64,000 bases of DNA, from the NCBI RefSeq assembly GCF_002234675.1, contig NC_019872.2, positions 9,130,950 to 9,194,949 of the forward strand, written 5' to 3'. A model generated the notes under the pieces. That model was not told the DNA's origin. It searched no databases and saw nothing but the letters and a program-made list of their open reading frames with translations. The position numbers were made by a program, and so were the translations under genes. Positions 48,983 through 61,994 of this stretch are shown here, in pieces (position 1 is the stretch's first letter; each line of letters opens with the position of its first letter). This DNA comes from Oryzias latipes. Lineage: Eukaryota; Chordata; Actinopteri; Beloniformes; Adrianichthyidae.

Positions 48983-51840
48983 ATTTACACCTTATGTGGT
49001 CAAAACACTAACATAAATAACATACAATTTCAGTAGTGAATGAAATAAATATTTTATAGACAACTAGTCAGAGATGTATTTATAAAAATACTGTCTTAAA
49101 GAACTCTTTAATACATTTTGAATGTACAATTCCTTGTGCTGACTTTAATTGTGATGCTTAATTTACTTAAAAGAAACCATTTAAATGGCACCAGCATACA
49201 AATGTTTTCTTTCAAAATAAAAAATGTCAAATTGTGATACAAAATGCTATCACTTGTGCATTTCTGACATTTGCCTTGCACCCAATTGTAAAAACACAAT
49301 GACAAATTCCTCGGTGTGCGTCTCACACATTCCATGAAACGAAGGACTGAACACAGAGTCATAAGACTGAATCTGGAAGAGATGAGCTGGACTGCAGAGT
49401 GTGTGTCTGCATGTGCAGTGTAGAGGGGAAAAAATAAGTGTTTTGTGCTTGCGAAAATGGATTTGCTCTTGTTGAATTATGTGAATTGATTTCCTCTGCA
49501 CAATAATACAAGCAAAGGGGCCTAATGAAGAAGCATCCATGGTACAAATGCAGAGCAACGAAAGGTGGGGCAAAGATGAGGAACAGAAAGAGATGGAACA
49601 GGGTGATAAATAATCAATATTGATTCCTAGACTGAATTCCATCTTAGGTGCACATGACGAGCAAGGCAAGAGAAGCCAGGGGCAATCCTGCTTATGGAAA
49701 GTAAAGACAATGTAGAAGCACTTTAAAGATTTAGGAGAAGCGCCTGGACCTGCCTCTACTTCCACCAGATCACATAGCATCCTTCAAAAAGCAGCAAGAT
49801 GGAGTTATCTGAACCCACCTGAAGTGATCAAACAGAAACCATGAAATCCACCTTAAAGACGTCCACTCTTTATTTCTCTTTTACAATACAGGTCTTACTA
49901 ATCACTAAAATTAAGATTTGCCTAACATTTTAAACCAAACTGTAAAAATTATTAGGATCCTAACAATTATGAATAAAAAATCATACATTGAACATTAATG
50001 AAAAAGCTGTTCTTTGCCCTAAAATGAAAAAAACAACAACAAAGAATTGCCTTAAAAGGGAGCATATTCAATTTAGGGAAACAACACAACCTTAAAATTG
50101 TAGATTTTCTTAATTTAAAAAGAACTAAATGAGCAAAACTCATTGATGACTTTATTTTGTGAATTGTAAAATTTAAAGAAAATATGAAGTAATAAAGAAA
50201 TATCATTTTGCATATAGGAAATGTTATAAGACCAATACAAATGTTAGAATCCAAATAAATGACATGATAATATATCCACCCCCTGTAAAAAAGAAATAAA
50301 AAAAAGGACAGATGAAAGGGGGGGGGGGGGGGGGTCTACTGTTCAGTTACAAAGAAAGCTATGTCTCTACTAAATTCCACCAACAACTCATTCCATTTCC
50401 TGGTGTCGCACAGATAATGGTGATGGGGAGGACTAAAGTGACCAAGCACTAAGAGGATTGAAACCACCCCGTTTCTCTCCCAAAGCTCCATTAACCGTCC
50501 TGTTGAGAGAAATGTCATAACGCTCACATCAACAATGTTGACGCTTTTGTCCGAATTCAGGCTCGGAGAGGAAGTTGTGCATTGAAAATGAACACAATTT
50601 TATAGACAAGTGTGTCTTAGAATCAAAATAGCAATGAATAAGTTGCTAAAAAAATAAAAAAGTGGTTTATGGAGAATGCATCTTATCTGAGCCTTTTTTG
50701 CCATCTCATAACTGTACAGAAAAACCAAAATGAGTGACAACAAGCATCTAATATGTCTTATTTGAATATAACTCGACATTAATAAAAAATCGTGGGACCT
50801 AAGCAGAGAAGTGTAGTCATTATTTATTTATTTTGAAGGTGAAAGGCTGACTGCTTTTTTTTTTTGGCAACCACCTACAAACAGCAGTGAGTAGCAGCAC
50901 CGCATTAATCATCCCAACCTTCTGCACTACGTTCATATTGATTCATTAGTAAACAAGGGTTATAACAGCTGTCACACACACTGCAGAACGATCCATTAAA
51001 TATCCAACATCAGATATGTGGCCCCGGCTTTCTGATACATAAAGTTGTTTCATTGTCAGTCAGAATTTGCTTCATTTTTTTTTAACGATCAAACAAATTT
51101 ACTTTCCATCTTTATCTTAGATGGTTGAAATATGCTTTTTTGGTTGCACAAATGGAAGAATGATATCTCACTAGTTTCGTTTGATTTAAAAAAATTAGCC
51201 TCAATTAAAGAAGTACACCAATAAATATATTAAATAAACATTTGTTTACCATTTACCAGCTACTTTTAACAGACCACATCTGAATATATATTGTTTTTCT
51301 ATACAATGCCTAACAAAGCTTTCCTATCTATGCAAATAAGCTCTAAAGTGTCAGGGGGAAAAATGTAATTAAACAAAGTATAAATACAATTTTGTTCAGT
51401 GATAGATATTTGAATCAAAGCAGGCAATGCCACACTGTCAGATTTTTAGAAATCCGGTGGATCGCCCAGTGAAACCACAACACTGCTTTAGTCATTTTCT
51501 CTTTTTGTTGTTATTGTGGTGGAGTCAGTTGCTTCAATAGCCATATCTAGTATGCTGTTGTTCTATACTCAGCTTTGGCTGATACAAAACTGGCATCCAC
51601 AGGGGGAAAAAAAACAACAAAGACTCAGAGAGGCTCCTCCTACATTGTGATGATCAGGCAATAAAAGCTGCATAACTCCCATCATCACCTAGCAAGTTGT
51701 TGTCTGTGGATGCATTTTTGCAAGCATGCAAATGAATCATAAGGTACAGAAAACCGAAAATGATTTTAATGAATCACACAAACTCAAATCCAACGGGACT
51801 TGTGGGATCTAGCCCAAACCTCTTAATATATATGACAAAA
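48983..51840. other. Upstream taok1 intron or intergenic DNA
   Basis: A+T-rich with a 16-18 base G run at about 50319-50335. Several open frames of 60-176 codons lack recognisable similarity and codon character. A possible untranslated exon ends near 49815, but this is weak. Confidence 0.35.
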
Positions 51841-53250
51841 TACAAGTCGTGTTCGGTCGGTATCACAACCTGGACGCTATTCACGGCGATTTTCTTAGTG
51901 CGTGGTGTTAAGCGCCAGTTAAACGGTCAGTGAAGCCAAGCCGAGGGTTAGCTTGATGAGTGGTAGCCGCTGTTACGCAATATCAACACGGAAAGCTGAG
52001 GAATGCGACTCAAGGCAATGCACAAAAAAGGGTGATCGGCAACCGATGGGGCTTCACGGTTCCCTACTCAAAAACAGACAGCACAACCTGAAGGCCTTCT
52101 CCTTCCAAATGGTTCGTGTGGTTTATTAAAAACTCAACGCCAGGCGACCAGACAACGTTAAGTTATAGTGCAAAAATACAGTACGTTAATACAACGGCCG
52201 ATTGATGCCACGCATCGTCGGCACGGCTATGCATTCATAATAACCCTTATGGATGGCAAAACGTCCCAAAGGCCACAAAAGCAGAGCTTGTCATTATGTT
52301 TAGGGCTCACACCACACGAAAACAAAACCGAGGGAGTGGCACTGTGCTTGCCACGATAGTTGCATAAAGCAGATTACTAACCAAGCTAACCTATTAAGCT
52401 AACTCGCCTTCGGTGAAGCAAACCGTCCCCATTATCCATACACTCGCAAATCAAATGTTGCTATTTATTTTAGACTTCCGTTTCGTGTGTGTATATTGAA
52501 TTGCTGCATTGGCGTCCTAAACGAACGCACATATGTGATAATAACACAAAGGCTGCATTGATTGACGCTCTGACTGAAATATCTGATTGACTATACAAGT
52601 TGTGACAGTAACTTCAGGTTGGAAGGAGAATAGCAATACATTTGTCTGGCTAGCTCGAAATGTTGAAACCAAGCTCGTACTTAGCGGGTACAGCAGGCGT
52701 GCCACTACTTCGGAAAATGTTAGCAAGAAGAAGAAGAACGGGCTAAAGTTGACGTTCAACTCACCTGACAAAAAAGGGCATCCACACGGGTTGAGAAGAA
52801 GCGTTGTAAAGCCAGCAGCTGATTACAGTCACCCTGCTACAGCAGAGCCAGATGGCTAAATCAGACGGCCAATGCGGTCCATAGAAATCAGTGTGAATTC
52901 GCTAGCTGTAAAAAAAAATTAGCAACGCTAATTCGCTATCTAGTCTGCCCTACCCAAACACAGACGGAGTCACTATTTTTCAAGTCTTTCTCAGATGTTC
53001 CGTAAGTTGTCAGCGTGTTATCTCATATATACAGGTTGACAGCAGGAATAATAATTTACATCAGTGCGAGGTTAACGACGGGCAAGCCCAAACTGTCACA
53101 TCGAGCTCGCTCCCAGGCAACCCACTGGCCAGCTAGCTAATAGCCGTTAGCGCTTAGCAGCAAGCAAAGTTTCTCTCTCTTCAGATAGGCAGTTCCTCCA
53201 AAAATGGCGGCGAAGCAAACAACCCCCCCTCACTGAGGAGGAAATAAACA
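51841..53250 (-). promoter_or_regulatory. Candidate taok1 promoter region
   Basis: CpG is noticeably commoner here than in the surrounding 20 kb, and no transposon was seen. A YY1-like motif AAAATGGCGGCGAAG lies at 53201-53215. This is the only promoter-like stretch upstream of the taok1 start, about 7 kb away, consistent with untranslated first exons. Direction and transcription start are inferred. Confidence 0.3.
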
Positions 53251-55020
53251 AATCTCCAAGAGGGAAAAAAGTCAGACCCGTAAATGTAATTTGTTTTTAT
53301 TTTATTTTAATTTTACTCCCCTCACACTAACGTCCAAGCTAAAAATGCGTGGACACTAAAATATATATACTACAAATAATAAATGTACCCCCAATATTAT
53401 TAAGTCTGGTTTATTCAACCTCAGATAATGGTAATGGACAAGTCGCCCCCTCTCTCTCTATTTTTTTTCCACTTCCAGTGTTTGCTCATAAGCACTTTCT
53501 GTCACGGAGCCCCTAAACTGATTAACCGTTTGAGGCTTAATCTGGTCTCGGCTATAAATAGCCGTCGCCTTGCAGTACCGTCAAAACTGTTTATATGGCT
53601 GAACATGATCAGGTAAAGGTAAACATAAGGAGGATGCTGCTGTGAGGACAGTCTGTTTTCCTCGTCAGGTGGGAGGAATGGATTTTAAAACTGCTTACTG
53701 GAAATATAAATTTTTCCAATCAGTTCTAATCTTGTGCAAAACTTTACGGATGTGTGCAGAATTTTAAATTGAGATGGGATCATTCGGTGTTATAATGAGG
53801 TTTGGTTTCATAGCAGATGTCCCCCAATAATAATTATTGCTTATATGTTCCGACACTTCTGTGCTAAGCCAAGTTATAACATTTTATCACAACATTAAAG
53901 TCATATTTCCTAAATATGCAGTTTCATTCAAACAATTTTATTTTCATTTGCAACAATTAATATATTATTATGACACCAGTGTGGGTATGATAACATCATC
54001 AAGAGACGAATTATAAAAATAACTGTAATCTGCAACGGGAGGGGTAAATATATGAAATAAAAAGGATAAGCGCAGTGTGCATGGCAGCAGAGGTTAAAGA
54101 TGGACATTTCACAACAAGCTGCAGGCTGGAAAACCAACCAGCTTCCAGAAGAGGGTTCTCCGGCCTCTGATTGGATGCTCAGCACTCCTGTTGTCACCAT
54201 GATGGGAATCGAGGCTGGCTGTGTGGTCTGTATCCAGGCGCAGGAGTACATTCAAGCAAACGATAGGGATGGATAGGCTGCGAGACTTCCTTTCTCTGAC
54301 GCACAGACGTGCGTACTTGTATACTGTAACTGCATGTTGCCCTCTTTGATTCTATAGAGGTGATCGTAGGTATGAACATTTACAGGGTTCACATGTACTT
54401 ATCCCATAAATGATGCACTGATGTGAACATCACCGATTAAATCCTATATTTTTTTGCCACACCTATGTTTTCCAGATGTATGCAAGCATATTGATTTAAA
54501 CATATATTAAGTAATGGGAGGAGGGACAGAGGATGGAAATTAGCCTAGGCTACAATCCTGCATATTTACAGTGTCTCATTACCTTTAGAGTATTCTACAC
54601 TGTTTGTTGTATGCATTGTCCCTTAAATAAATAAATACAAATACAAATTAGCCCCTTGAGATGCCACATCTAATTTTTGAGGGCTTCCTACTGTTAGGTT
54701 TATAACAAAGGAAAAGCTGAAAAATTAAAGTTTAGTAACAAACAAACCAAGAAAAACAGACAAAAGATCATACAAATTATGATTAAAGTAGCCAACAAAA
54801 AGCACACACACCTGCACATAACTCTCTCTTTTTACCCCTCATCCCACTAGTTTCACAAAACATTTTTCAAAAAAAAAAAAATAAACAGAAAATAATTGGC
54901 ATTTAAATATGCTAAGCAGGAAAGAGGGAAAATAAGAATAAGACATTTTTAGATCTTTAAGGATCAGGCAAATAAAAGCAGATAGGCTTTAAAGGTATTA
55001 AGAGAGCTCTCCTAAACAAT
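53251..55020. other. Intergenic between taok1 and smg6
   Basis: No gene recognised. Mixed A+T-rich sequence with a few weak open frames. Confidence 0.35.
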
Positions 55021-55068
55021 GGTAAAGATGTCCAGGCACGAATAGACTGGGTGGATTATTCCCCCAGT

Positions 55069-55330
55069 CTATTCTTCTTCGAATAGATGTGCCCAGTCCA
55101 GTTTGGAATAGCATGAAGTATAATTTTGTTTTATTCCAAATTTATTTATCAGAAAAAAAACAATTATACTTAAACAATTATTATTCTTTGTGGGGTCAAG
55201 ATCTAGCCTTTTATAGTTTTCCATGATGCTTAGTTTGGACGAATACATTATAGTATCATCTGCATAGAGATGAATATTAGATTTTGAGCAGCACAATTTT
55301 TGGGGATTCTCAACTTGACCATTTTTATCT
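55069..55330 (-). repeat. LINE reverse transcriptase fragment
   Basis: The minus strand reads SNIHLYADDTIMYSSK, which contains the YADD reverse transcriptase active-site box in the form used by fish L2 or Rex-type LINEs. Only about 80 codons are readable before stops. A dead fragment. Confidence 0.6.
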
Positions 55331-57454
55331 TTAAATATTCATTTTCTCAGTACAACTTTAGTAAAAGAATGTATAAAACCACTATAAAAGTCAAAGTAAT
55401 AACAGTTATGTTTGTCACATGATTTTATTCTAAAAATCTTTGATTCCAGTAATTGGCACTAATAACTGCTAAATGTTAATCTTTATAGATTAGTCGTATA
55501 ACCATTTCTGAATGATATTACATTAGTAACAACCCTCTAAGTAACTGTACATTTACTAATAAAATGCAGAAAAATAACTAAATTATTAAGAAACAACCAT
55601 CTGCTTTTTTCCTAAAGCAAACAATGTAGTGAACTTATATAAGGATGTTTCCTTCTGCAGGGTTTACATGTTTTACTTAAGTTTACACCTATAAAGGAAT
55701 AACTGATGTTAACCAAATCATTTTTTTGTCTGACTTTTGAACTAATAGTGTATAGCCACACTCTTAATAAACACAAAGCAAAAAACAAAAAAAACAATGG
55801 TTTTAAATGATTTAATCACCAAGATAGCCAATTGTCAACAAGTTAAAAATACAACACAGCCACAAAACCCAGACAGAAATGAGCACATCTTAGTTAAGGT
55901 GTACACACAAACATTAGCTGCTGATGGAAGTTGATCACAAGTTATTGAAAAGGTGGAAGATATTATCTGAAATCTTTCCATTTTTACTACACGTATCGAA
56001 TAATCCAATCAACATGAGCACTTTTGTAAACTACATCAGTTTTTAAGGGAACAGACATTTTTATATGTGAAATATCTACAATCTGGTCATTCATTTTGAT
56101 GAGATAACCGTCTTTTGACAGTAAATCCATGGACAAACAGCATTACTTGTGTTCAATATGTAGGTCTGTCATAAAAGTGATGTATATTTTACACTATGAA
56201 TTAAAACATATTGGGAGTTTAGGAAGTAGATGCAACAATAAACAGTATGATGGATTGAAAAAAAAAAATGAAGCTGATTGAAAAGCACAAAAAAGTAGCA
56301 AAAAAATGAAATAGTTAGTACTGCTGTGTGATAGTAGTTTCTGCAAAGTTACTGTCAAAGTCAACCACATCTCCAAAGTGTGGTTCTCTCAAATAGTCAA
56401 ATATGTGGAGCCTTTTTGGTTTTGACTGGATAATTTGCTTAGATTAACTCAAAATCCGACCAAAGTTAGTTTATGAATTTCAAATCCTAGAACCTGGAAA
56501 CCTAACCCCACCTAACAAACACGTCCATCTGCTGCGCTGCTCAAAGCGGGACACGAGTTACTTACATACACATTGGCACGCAGATCAAATTAATGCAGAT
56601 AAATAATTGAAAGTTTATCCCACTTTCAGTAAAACTAAGCAGATGGTTATCGGTCTATAAAGAAATCAAAACGAAAAGTAGCATAAAACATTTTTTACAA
56701 AGGAGCTTCAAAAGAATACAACAACTCAACAGATAAATTATAAGTAATGTTCATGTCTTGAAGGGTTTTCATTGCAATGGACAAAGAAAAAGGAAGATAC
56801 ATTACTGGAATAAAGGATTTCCTAGCTGAGTAGAGATTACTGAACCTGTGTGACTGCTCTGTGCTGATTTTCAATGAGGGTTCTGTGTTACCTTCCCAAC
56901 AATCAGAGTTTATGTGTTTTCCCTGACACACACACCTTTCAGTTGTGTCTCTCCTTGTGCAGCATTCTCTCCGTTTTGCTGCAGAGACTTAACAGTCTAA
57001 GCCCGGACCCTCGATGAGGTGCAGAAGTACCATTTACAGCATTCATTCATTAATGCCGTCATTGCCAAACGAACTCCCCCTTTCTGGCTTTGCCTTCTTT
57101 AAATAGCATGCCGCTAGCAGTTCTGAAGCTCAACAAGGCAACCTACAAATCAAACCACTCCATTTAGACTACTTCTTTCTTTCAGCTCTAACCTCCTAGA
57201 CTTCTTGACGTTCGGTCTCTTCCTGGGAAAGCTCGCTGATCAGAACGCATACATACTTGCAAACACTTCGTCAGAAGGGGGGGAAAGTTAACTGACCCCA
57301 CCCTGCATTGAAATTGCTTGTTTCGTTAGAAGTGCTTCTTTCTCCTCTCCTTTTCCCAGTTCTTTTCCTCGTTCTCTGCTTAAGTGACTTCTCCTGGCTA
57401 AACGGCAAGCAGGCTTCAGCAGTTGTGTTCCCCTGATCGCAGCTTTTGTCTGCT
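55331..57454 (-). other. Probable smg6 3' UTR and flank
   Basis: Sequence downstream (minus sense) of the smg6 stop. No other gene recognised; the poly(A) site was not determined. Confidence 0.35.
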
Positions 57455-60400
57455 TCAGCCCACTTTGGCCCAGCTGAGGAAGGAGGGAATGTCACGCACA
57501 GGGACGTTGCGTGTCAATGCTTTGACTCGCAGATTGCGATCATCTGTCAGGAGCACCACCTCTCTCTGAAGTCTCACTGTCCCATCTATGAGGGAGAGAA
57601 AAGACAACTATCAACTAAACAAGAAATCCTGTAGTGTGTTAACAACTGCTTGTACATGATCACTACATACTTTTCTGGGGAGGCATGAAATCTTTCGCCT
57701 TGTCTTTGCAGTAATGAAGACAACAGGATAAAATGACGTCGTCATTGTTACCCTGAAAAGTAAACAAAATGAAACCCAAATAAAAGAACACAGACATTTC
57801 AAATGCAAAAGATTTACAAGAAAAAATGTCACTGGTGTAATTTTAAGATGCTCCTACCTGCTGTCCAGAAGTATCTTCACTTCTGAAAGCAATGGACTCC
57901 AGCTGATTTCCTCGGCTCGTCAGGGCTCTGAGGCACGGTTCCCTGGCTTCGAATCCCTTCTCTAGGAAAGCCACAGCTAAGCGAGCCTTGTCCTGCACCG
58001 CCCGCACGTGGGCTGCACTGTTGTAGTTGCCACGACTGCCGGTGCTGCGCCCACGTGAACCCAGTCCTCCACCAAAAGTGTCCTGACCTTTGGCCAAGCC
58101 ATCCAACTCTGTAATCACTGGCACCAAAATCACAAAGCAAACGTCAAACATGTATTTACCGTTTATACCCAAAATCTTGATTATTGACTTTCATTAAACT
58201 ATTTTGAAACTTTTCCCTTTGCTTTGGCTTACCAATTAATGGCACAACTATTATATAACTTCCACAATGAAGTACTTTCTTCAGGCCCTCTAAATGATCA
58301 ATGAACCCGTTGGTATCAGGGACCAAAAACAGAGGCCGAATCTCCAGTTCCAGCTGACCACCAGGCTGCAGCACAGCCTGCAACAGAGACACACATGTTA
58401 AAAAGTTCTCCTGCTTTGTTAATGAATTGATCACATAAAATCAATCAATACCTGTACGAATAACTGACCAGTGTGTAAAAAGAAGGGCGTTCTTTTCTTT
58501 TTTAATCATCATATACAAGAACAGTAAAAGCGAAGGGAAAAAAAACCTATGGAACCTTTGGGCATCAATTATTAACATATTAGTAATTATAATAACTTAT
58601 TAAAGAAGCTAAATAAATTATATTGTGAAGCTAAGCTGATACTGTACTATTCCAGTTATTGTTACAAACAGCTGATAGAAAATGTGCTTGTCATTTTCTA
58701 TCTTTGCCTGCCCCCTGCAGTTTGCTTAAGTGCCCCCAGATCAAGTTGATCTATTTCAAATGTGATCAAGGAAAAAGCAGACTCTGACTTCAACCAGAAA
58801 TTATTATTAATTCTATTTTCTTTTTTTCTTATTATTATTTAAGGGTGTTCTTTCAGTGGTTTCACCTTTAAATTATCACCTCTAACATTCATGGAGGGAG
58901 AATTCAATTTATTTAGCATGATTTAGAAATGTCTTTCGAGTAGATTCTTGTTAAGTGCTTTTGTTTAAGATCTCTGAGGTCACATTGAGTTGATTTGCTA
59001 TTTTGTTTTTAGTTTGTTTAAAGCAGAAAAGTGGCTCCAAATAAATGTTTAAATAATGATTTTTCACAAGATACCCTGACATTTATTTACAAAGTACTTC
59101 TGATAAGGTTTCATAACACTAATATTATGTATTAGACTAAAACATTTTTTAAAATATAATAAAATGGTCAAATCTCCCAGCCTTTACTCCATATTTGTGA
59201 AATGTCAAGTATATAGAACGGCTGACATTGCAAATACGACTTTACCTGTATTTTGTCCAAACGCTTCTGTCGCTGTGCCAGTTTGTTAGTGAGGGCATGA
59301 TGTCGAGCCTTCAGTTGTCGGATATCATTTCCACTGTGTCCCCCTCCATCAAAGTCTTCTTCCTCTTCTTCTGATGCAGAAAGAGAGGACTCTGCCTCCA
59401 GTATCACATCAGCCTGCTAAGAAGAAAACACATTTGGCATCGCTCGCAATCCTAGATTCAATTTATAGGATCATATACATACAATGTGGGAGGTTTTTGG
59501 TCAAAAAAATGAAGAAAATACGGAGATGGCACAAAGTATGAGATATTCACCTCATTTTCTGTTAAAGAGTCCTGTCTGTTTCTTGCATCTTCTGACTGGT
59601 TATTCGAAGCAGAAGTTGCTACAGAGATGTACTTTCCTCCCTTAAAGGCCAATAAAGGCTCTTCTTGTCCACACAAAGCCTCTAGAAAGTACTTCAGTAC
59701 CGTCACTCTCTTGCAGTCTGCTGCTATTGCCTGAGGGAAGAAGATAGGAAGGTACGTGCACACAAACACAGGAAGTGCATTAACAGGATGTGCAAAAACC
59801 GGGCAAACGGATTAAAGTACAATTTTTGAAAATACATCCAAGCCCAGACCTAGGCTACAGTCTCAGATTAAAAGTGTGTTGCTTTCCACTCACCTCATCA
59901 GTGTGTTTGTCTATGTAACAGGGCTCTTGTGGTGCGGCTAACAGCGGGACAAAGCCAGCGAGCAGCTTGTCTTCCTTCAACTGAAGAACTGTCAACTCCT
60001 CGTCATTTTCCCCTTCGTCGCTATCAACCTTGTACAGCAGCACTTCCTCATGGTCCACGTGTGCCAGAACATTACACAAGTTAGCCAGGTACTGCCAAAC
60101 ATCAGGGCTGCAACTTGGAAGAGAAAGTGACCATCAGATGCTTGTAAAAGCTATGCAAATTTGATCTTGTTAGAAACTGTGACAGCTTTGGCTCTTCATC
60201 TGCCGCAAACAAGTCCTTTTGGAGACTCTAAAGAGCCCCAATTTACTAGTGGGTGAAAATAGATGACAGGAATGCTGATGACCGTTATAAAAGAGTTTGT
60301 GTCGATTTTCAGTAAACCTTCAAAAATAAAACTAGGTACTGCAGATGAAGTACTCACTCTATACCGCATGGTGGTGGGTTCCATTGGTGTGGGTGTCCTA

Positions 60401-61489
60401 ACATCCAGTCAGACCAGACTTTGATGCCTGGCAGCAGTTCCCTTAGATCCAAAGGGAAGGCAGAGACTCTGACCATCCCCTCCGGCTCCCCCGTTTTCTC
60501 CTCCTCCTCCTCTCCATCTGCCACCTGAATAGATTCTGAAAGAGGGAGATATGGGAAAATACAGGAGTTTTAATAATTAGGACTTAGAATTGACCAGGAA
60601 AAGAAACACAAATAAGTGTAATTTAGAAATGATCATAATACAGTGACTGCCCCACTATTGTTGAAAAAGTACGCAGACAGAGTATAAGACAAAGAAAGTG
60701 ATCAGATAAAAGTGAAGACTCCTTTGAGTTAACCTGCAGGGATCTCTTTAAGGAGTTCTGTGCAGCGCTGCACCAGCAGTGCAAACATGCCAAGCCCCAG
60801 CGCAGTGCTTTGTTCTTGAAGAACGGATCGGGTTTCTCCTTCCTCGCCTAAAAGAGGAAAAAAGGAAGAAAAAAAACACAAAACAATTTATTCAGTTTTG
60901 CTTTATCGTGACTTTTTTTTTTTTTTAAAGCTTAGGTTCAAACTGAAATATTACAATGCTGCCGACCGCAACTTATGACGCCCTGGCTATCAAAGGCAAA
61001 CACCCTGACAAACTCAATTACTGTAAGTTCTTCAATCGTTTAAAAAAGAAAAATATTTGATAATACTTCCTTGTAAAAGGCAAAAAATGAAAAGACTCCA
61101 ACCAGTTTGATCAGTTCTGGGTTTTATGTATCAGTATGTCTTCATGTAAACACCAAAAAATGTACCTTTGCTTTGAGAGTTGTGAACGGCAAACATGTTG
61201 ATTGTGATGATTTGCAATATGTTGGTGCTTCCCAGCAGAGAGGCGCCATGCTGCAGCAGCGTTTTAAACTCCTGAATGACGCGGCTCGCGACGCCAGGAA
61301 AGGACTCCATGCTGCACAGATACGGTACATATGCATTTAGACGGCAGAAAAGGCAGTCGTGATTAAAATGTCCCTTTTGTCATTCAAACGTATGAAGTCC
61401 ATGAAAGACAAGGTTTTCGGAACTCACCCTACTTTTGTGAAAAGCTTCCCATGAGCGTGAAGAAAACTCAGAATAAACCTCTTTTTTAG
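57455..61489 (-). CDS. smg6: Telomerase-binding protein EST1A / SMG6, 3' part with PIN nuclease
   Basis: Eleven exons give about 560 codons, in phase: 61489-61428, 61311-61166, 60847-60734, 60535-60358, 60106-59894, 59730-59551, 59416-59246, 58377-58233, 58117-57858, 57752-57671, 57585-57455. The 5' exons lie beyond the window, as human SMG6 has about 1400 residues. The first part belongs to the EST1 helical region ([27 protein letters not shown]). A basic coiled stretch follows ([23 protein letters not shown]), then the PIN domain: [57 protein letters not shown] and [12 protein letters not shown]. The acidic residues of the active site are present. SMG6 cuts mRNAs near premature stop codons in nonsense-mediated decay. 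A glycine/arginine/serine-rich insert ([19 protein letters not shown]) follows the second motif and is longer than I expect in mammals. Confidence 0.95.
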
Positions 61490-61772
61490 CTGTAGAGAAA
61501 GAGATAGTAGAAAGAGAGAAATAAATCATCTCTATGAATCATTCTTTTGCCACAAAAATACTGTCATCCTACATTAATACTTTTTTTCAAGAGTCAAATT
61601 AACCGAATAAATATTAAATTGCACACACAAAACATTTTTAAAAGAATGAAATACTTGCAACAAAGATAAATTAATCCTAAATGAATCTAACAAGCTTGAT
61701 GGTATTCTATAAAATTTGATATACCGGTAAGCAAAAAAAAAAAAATTCATAAAGAAACATGCCACCAAGACT

Positions 61773-61990
61773 TAAAGACCCACTCAGGTGAAACTCATGT
61801 TCTTGAAGCATTTTTCTGATGATGGAGAACATATATTAAGAATATAAAATTGCATTTCTGAGTATTTCTTTATTCAAATTGGTGTGAATTGTCGTGAAAA
61901 AGGGCTTATTTGTTAAATAGAAAACACACGGCGTGGGGGAGGTGCTTCACGCCAAAAATCCCACCCACAACTGCAAAAACTCTCTCATAG
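61773..61990. repeat. MITE fragment interrupted by the RTE LINE
   Basis: Related to the taok1 intron element at 40361-40803: both begin near CTTAAAG/ATTTAAAG with CCCACTC/CCTACTC and share the ATTTCTGAGT...TATTCAAA and GAAAAAG segments. Similarity ends at about 61990, where the 3' end of the RTE LINE begins. Confidence 0.5.
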
Positions 61991-61994
61991 AAAA

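Noticed and set aside
49250-49780. 176-codon minus-strand open frame upstream of taok1
   Set aside because: Cysteine- and serine-rich with no recognised domain, no clear splice context and weak codon character. It may overlap an untranslated taok1 exon, but support is insufficient.
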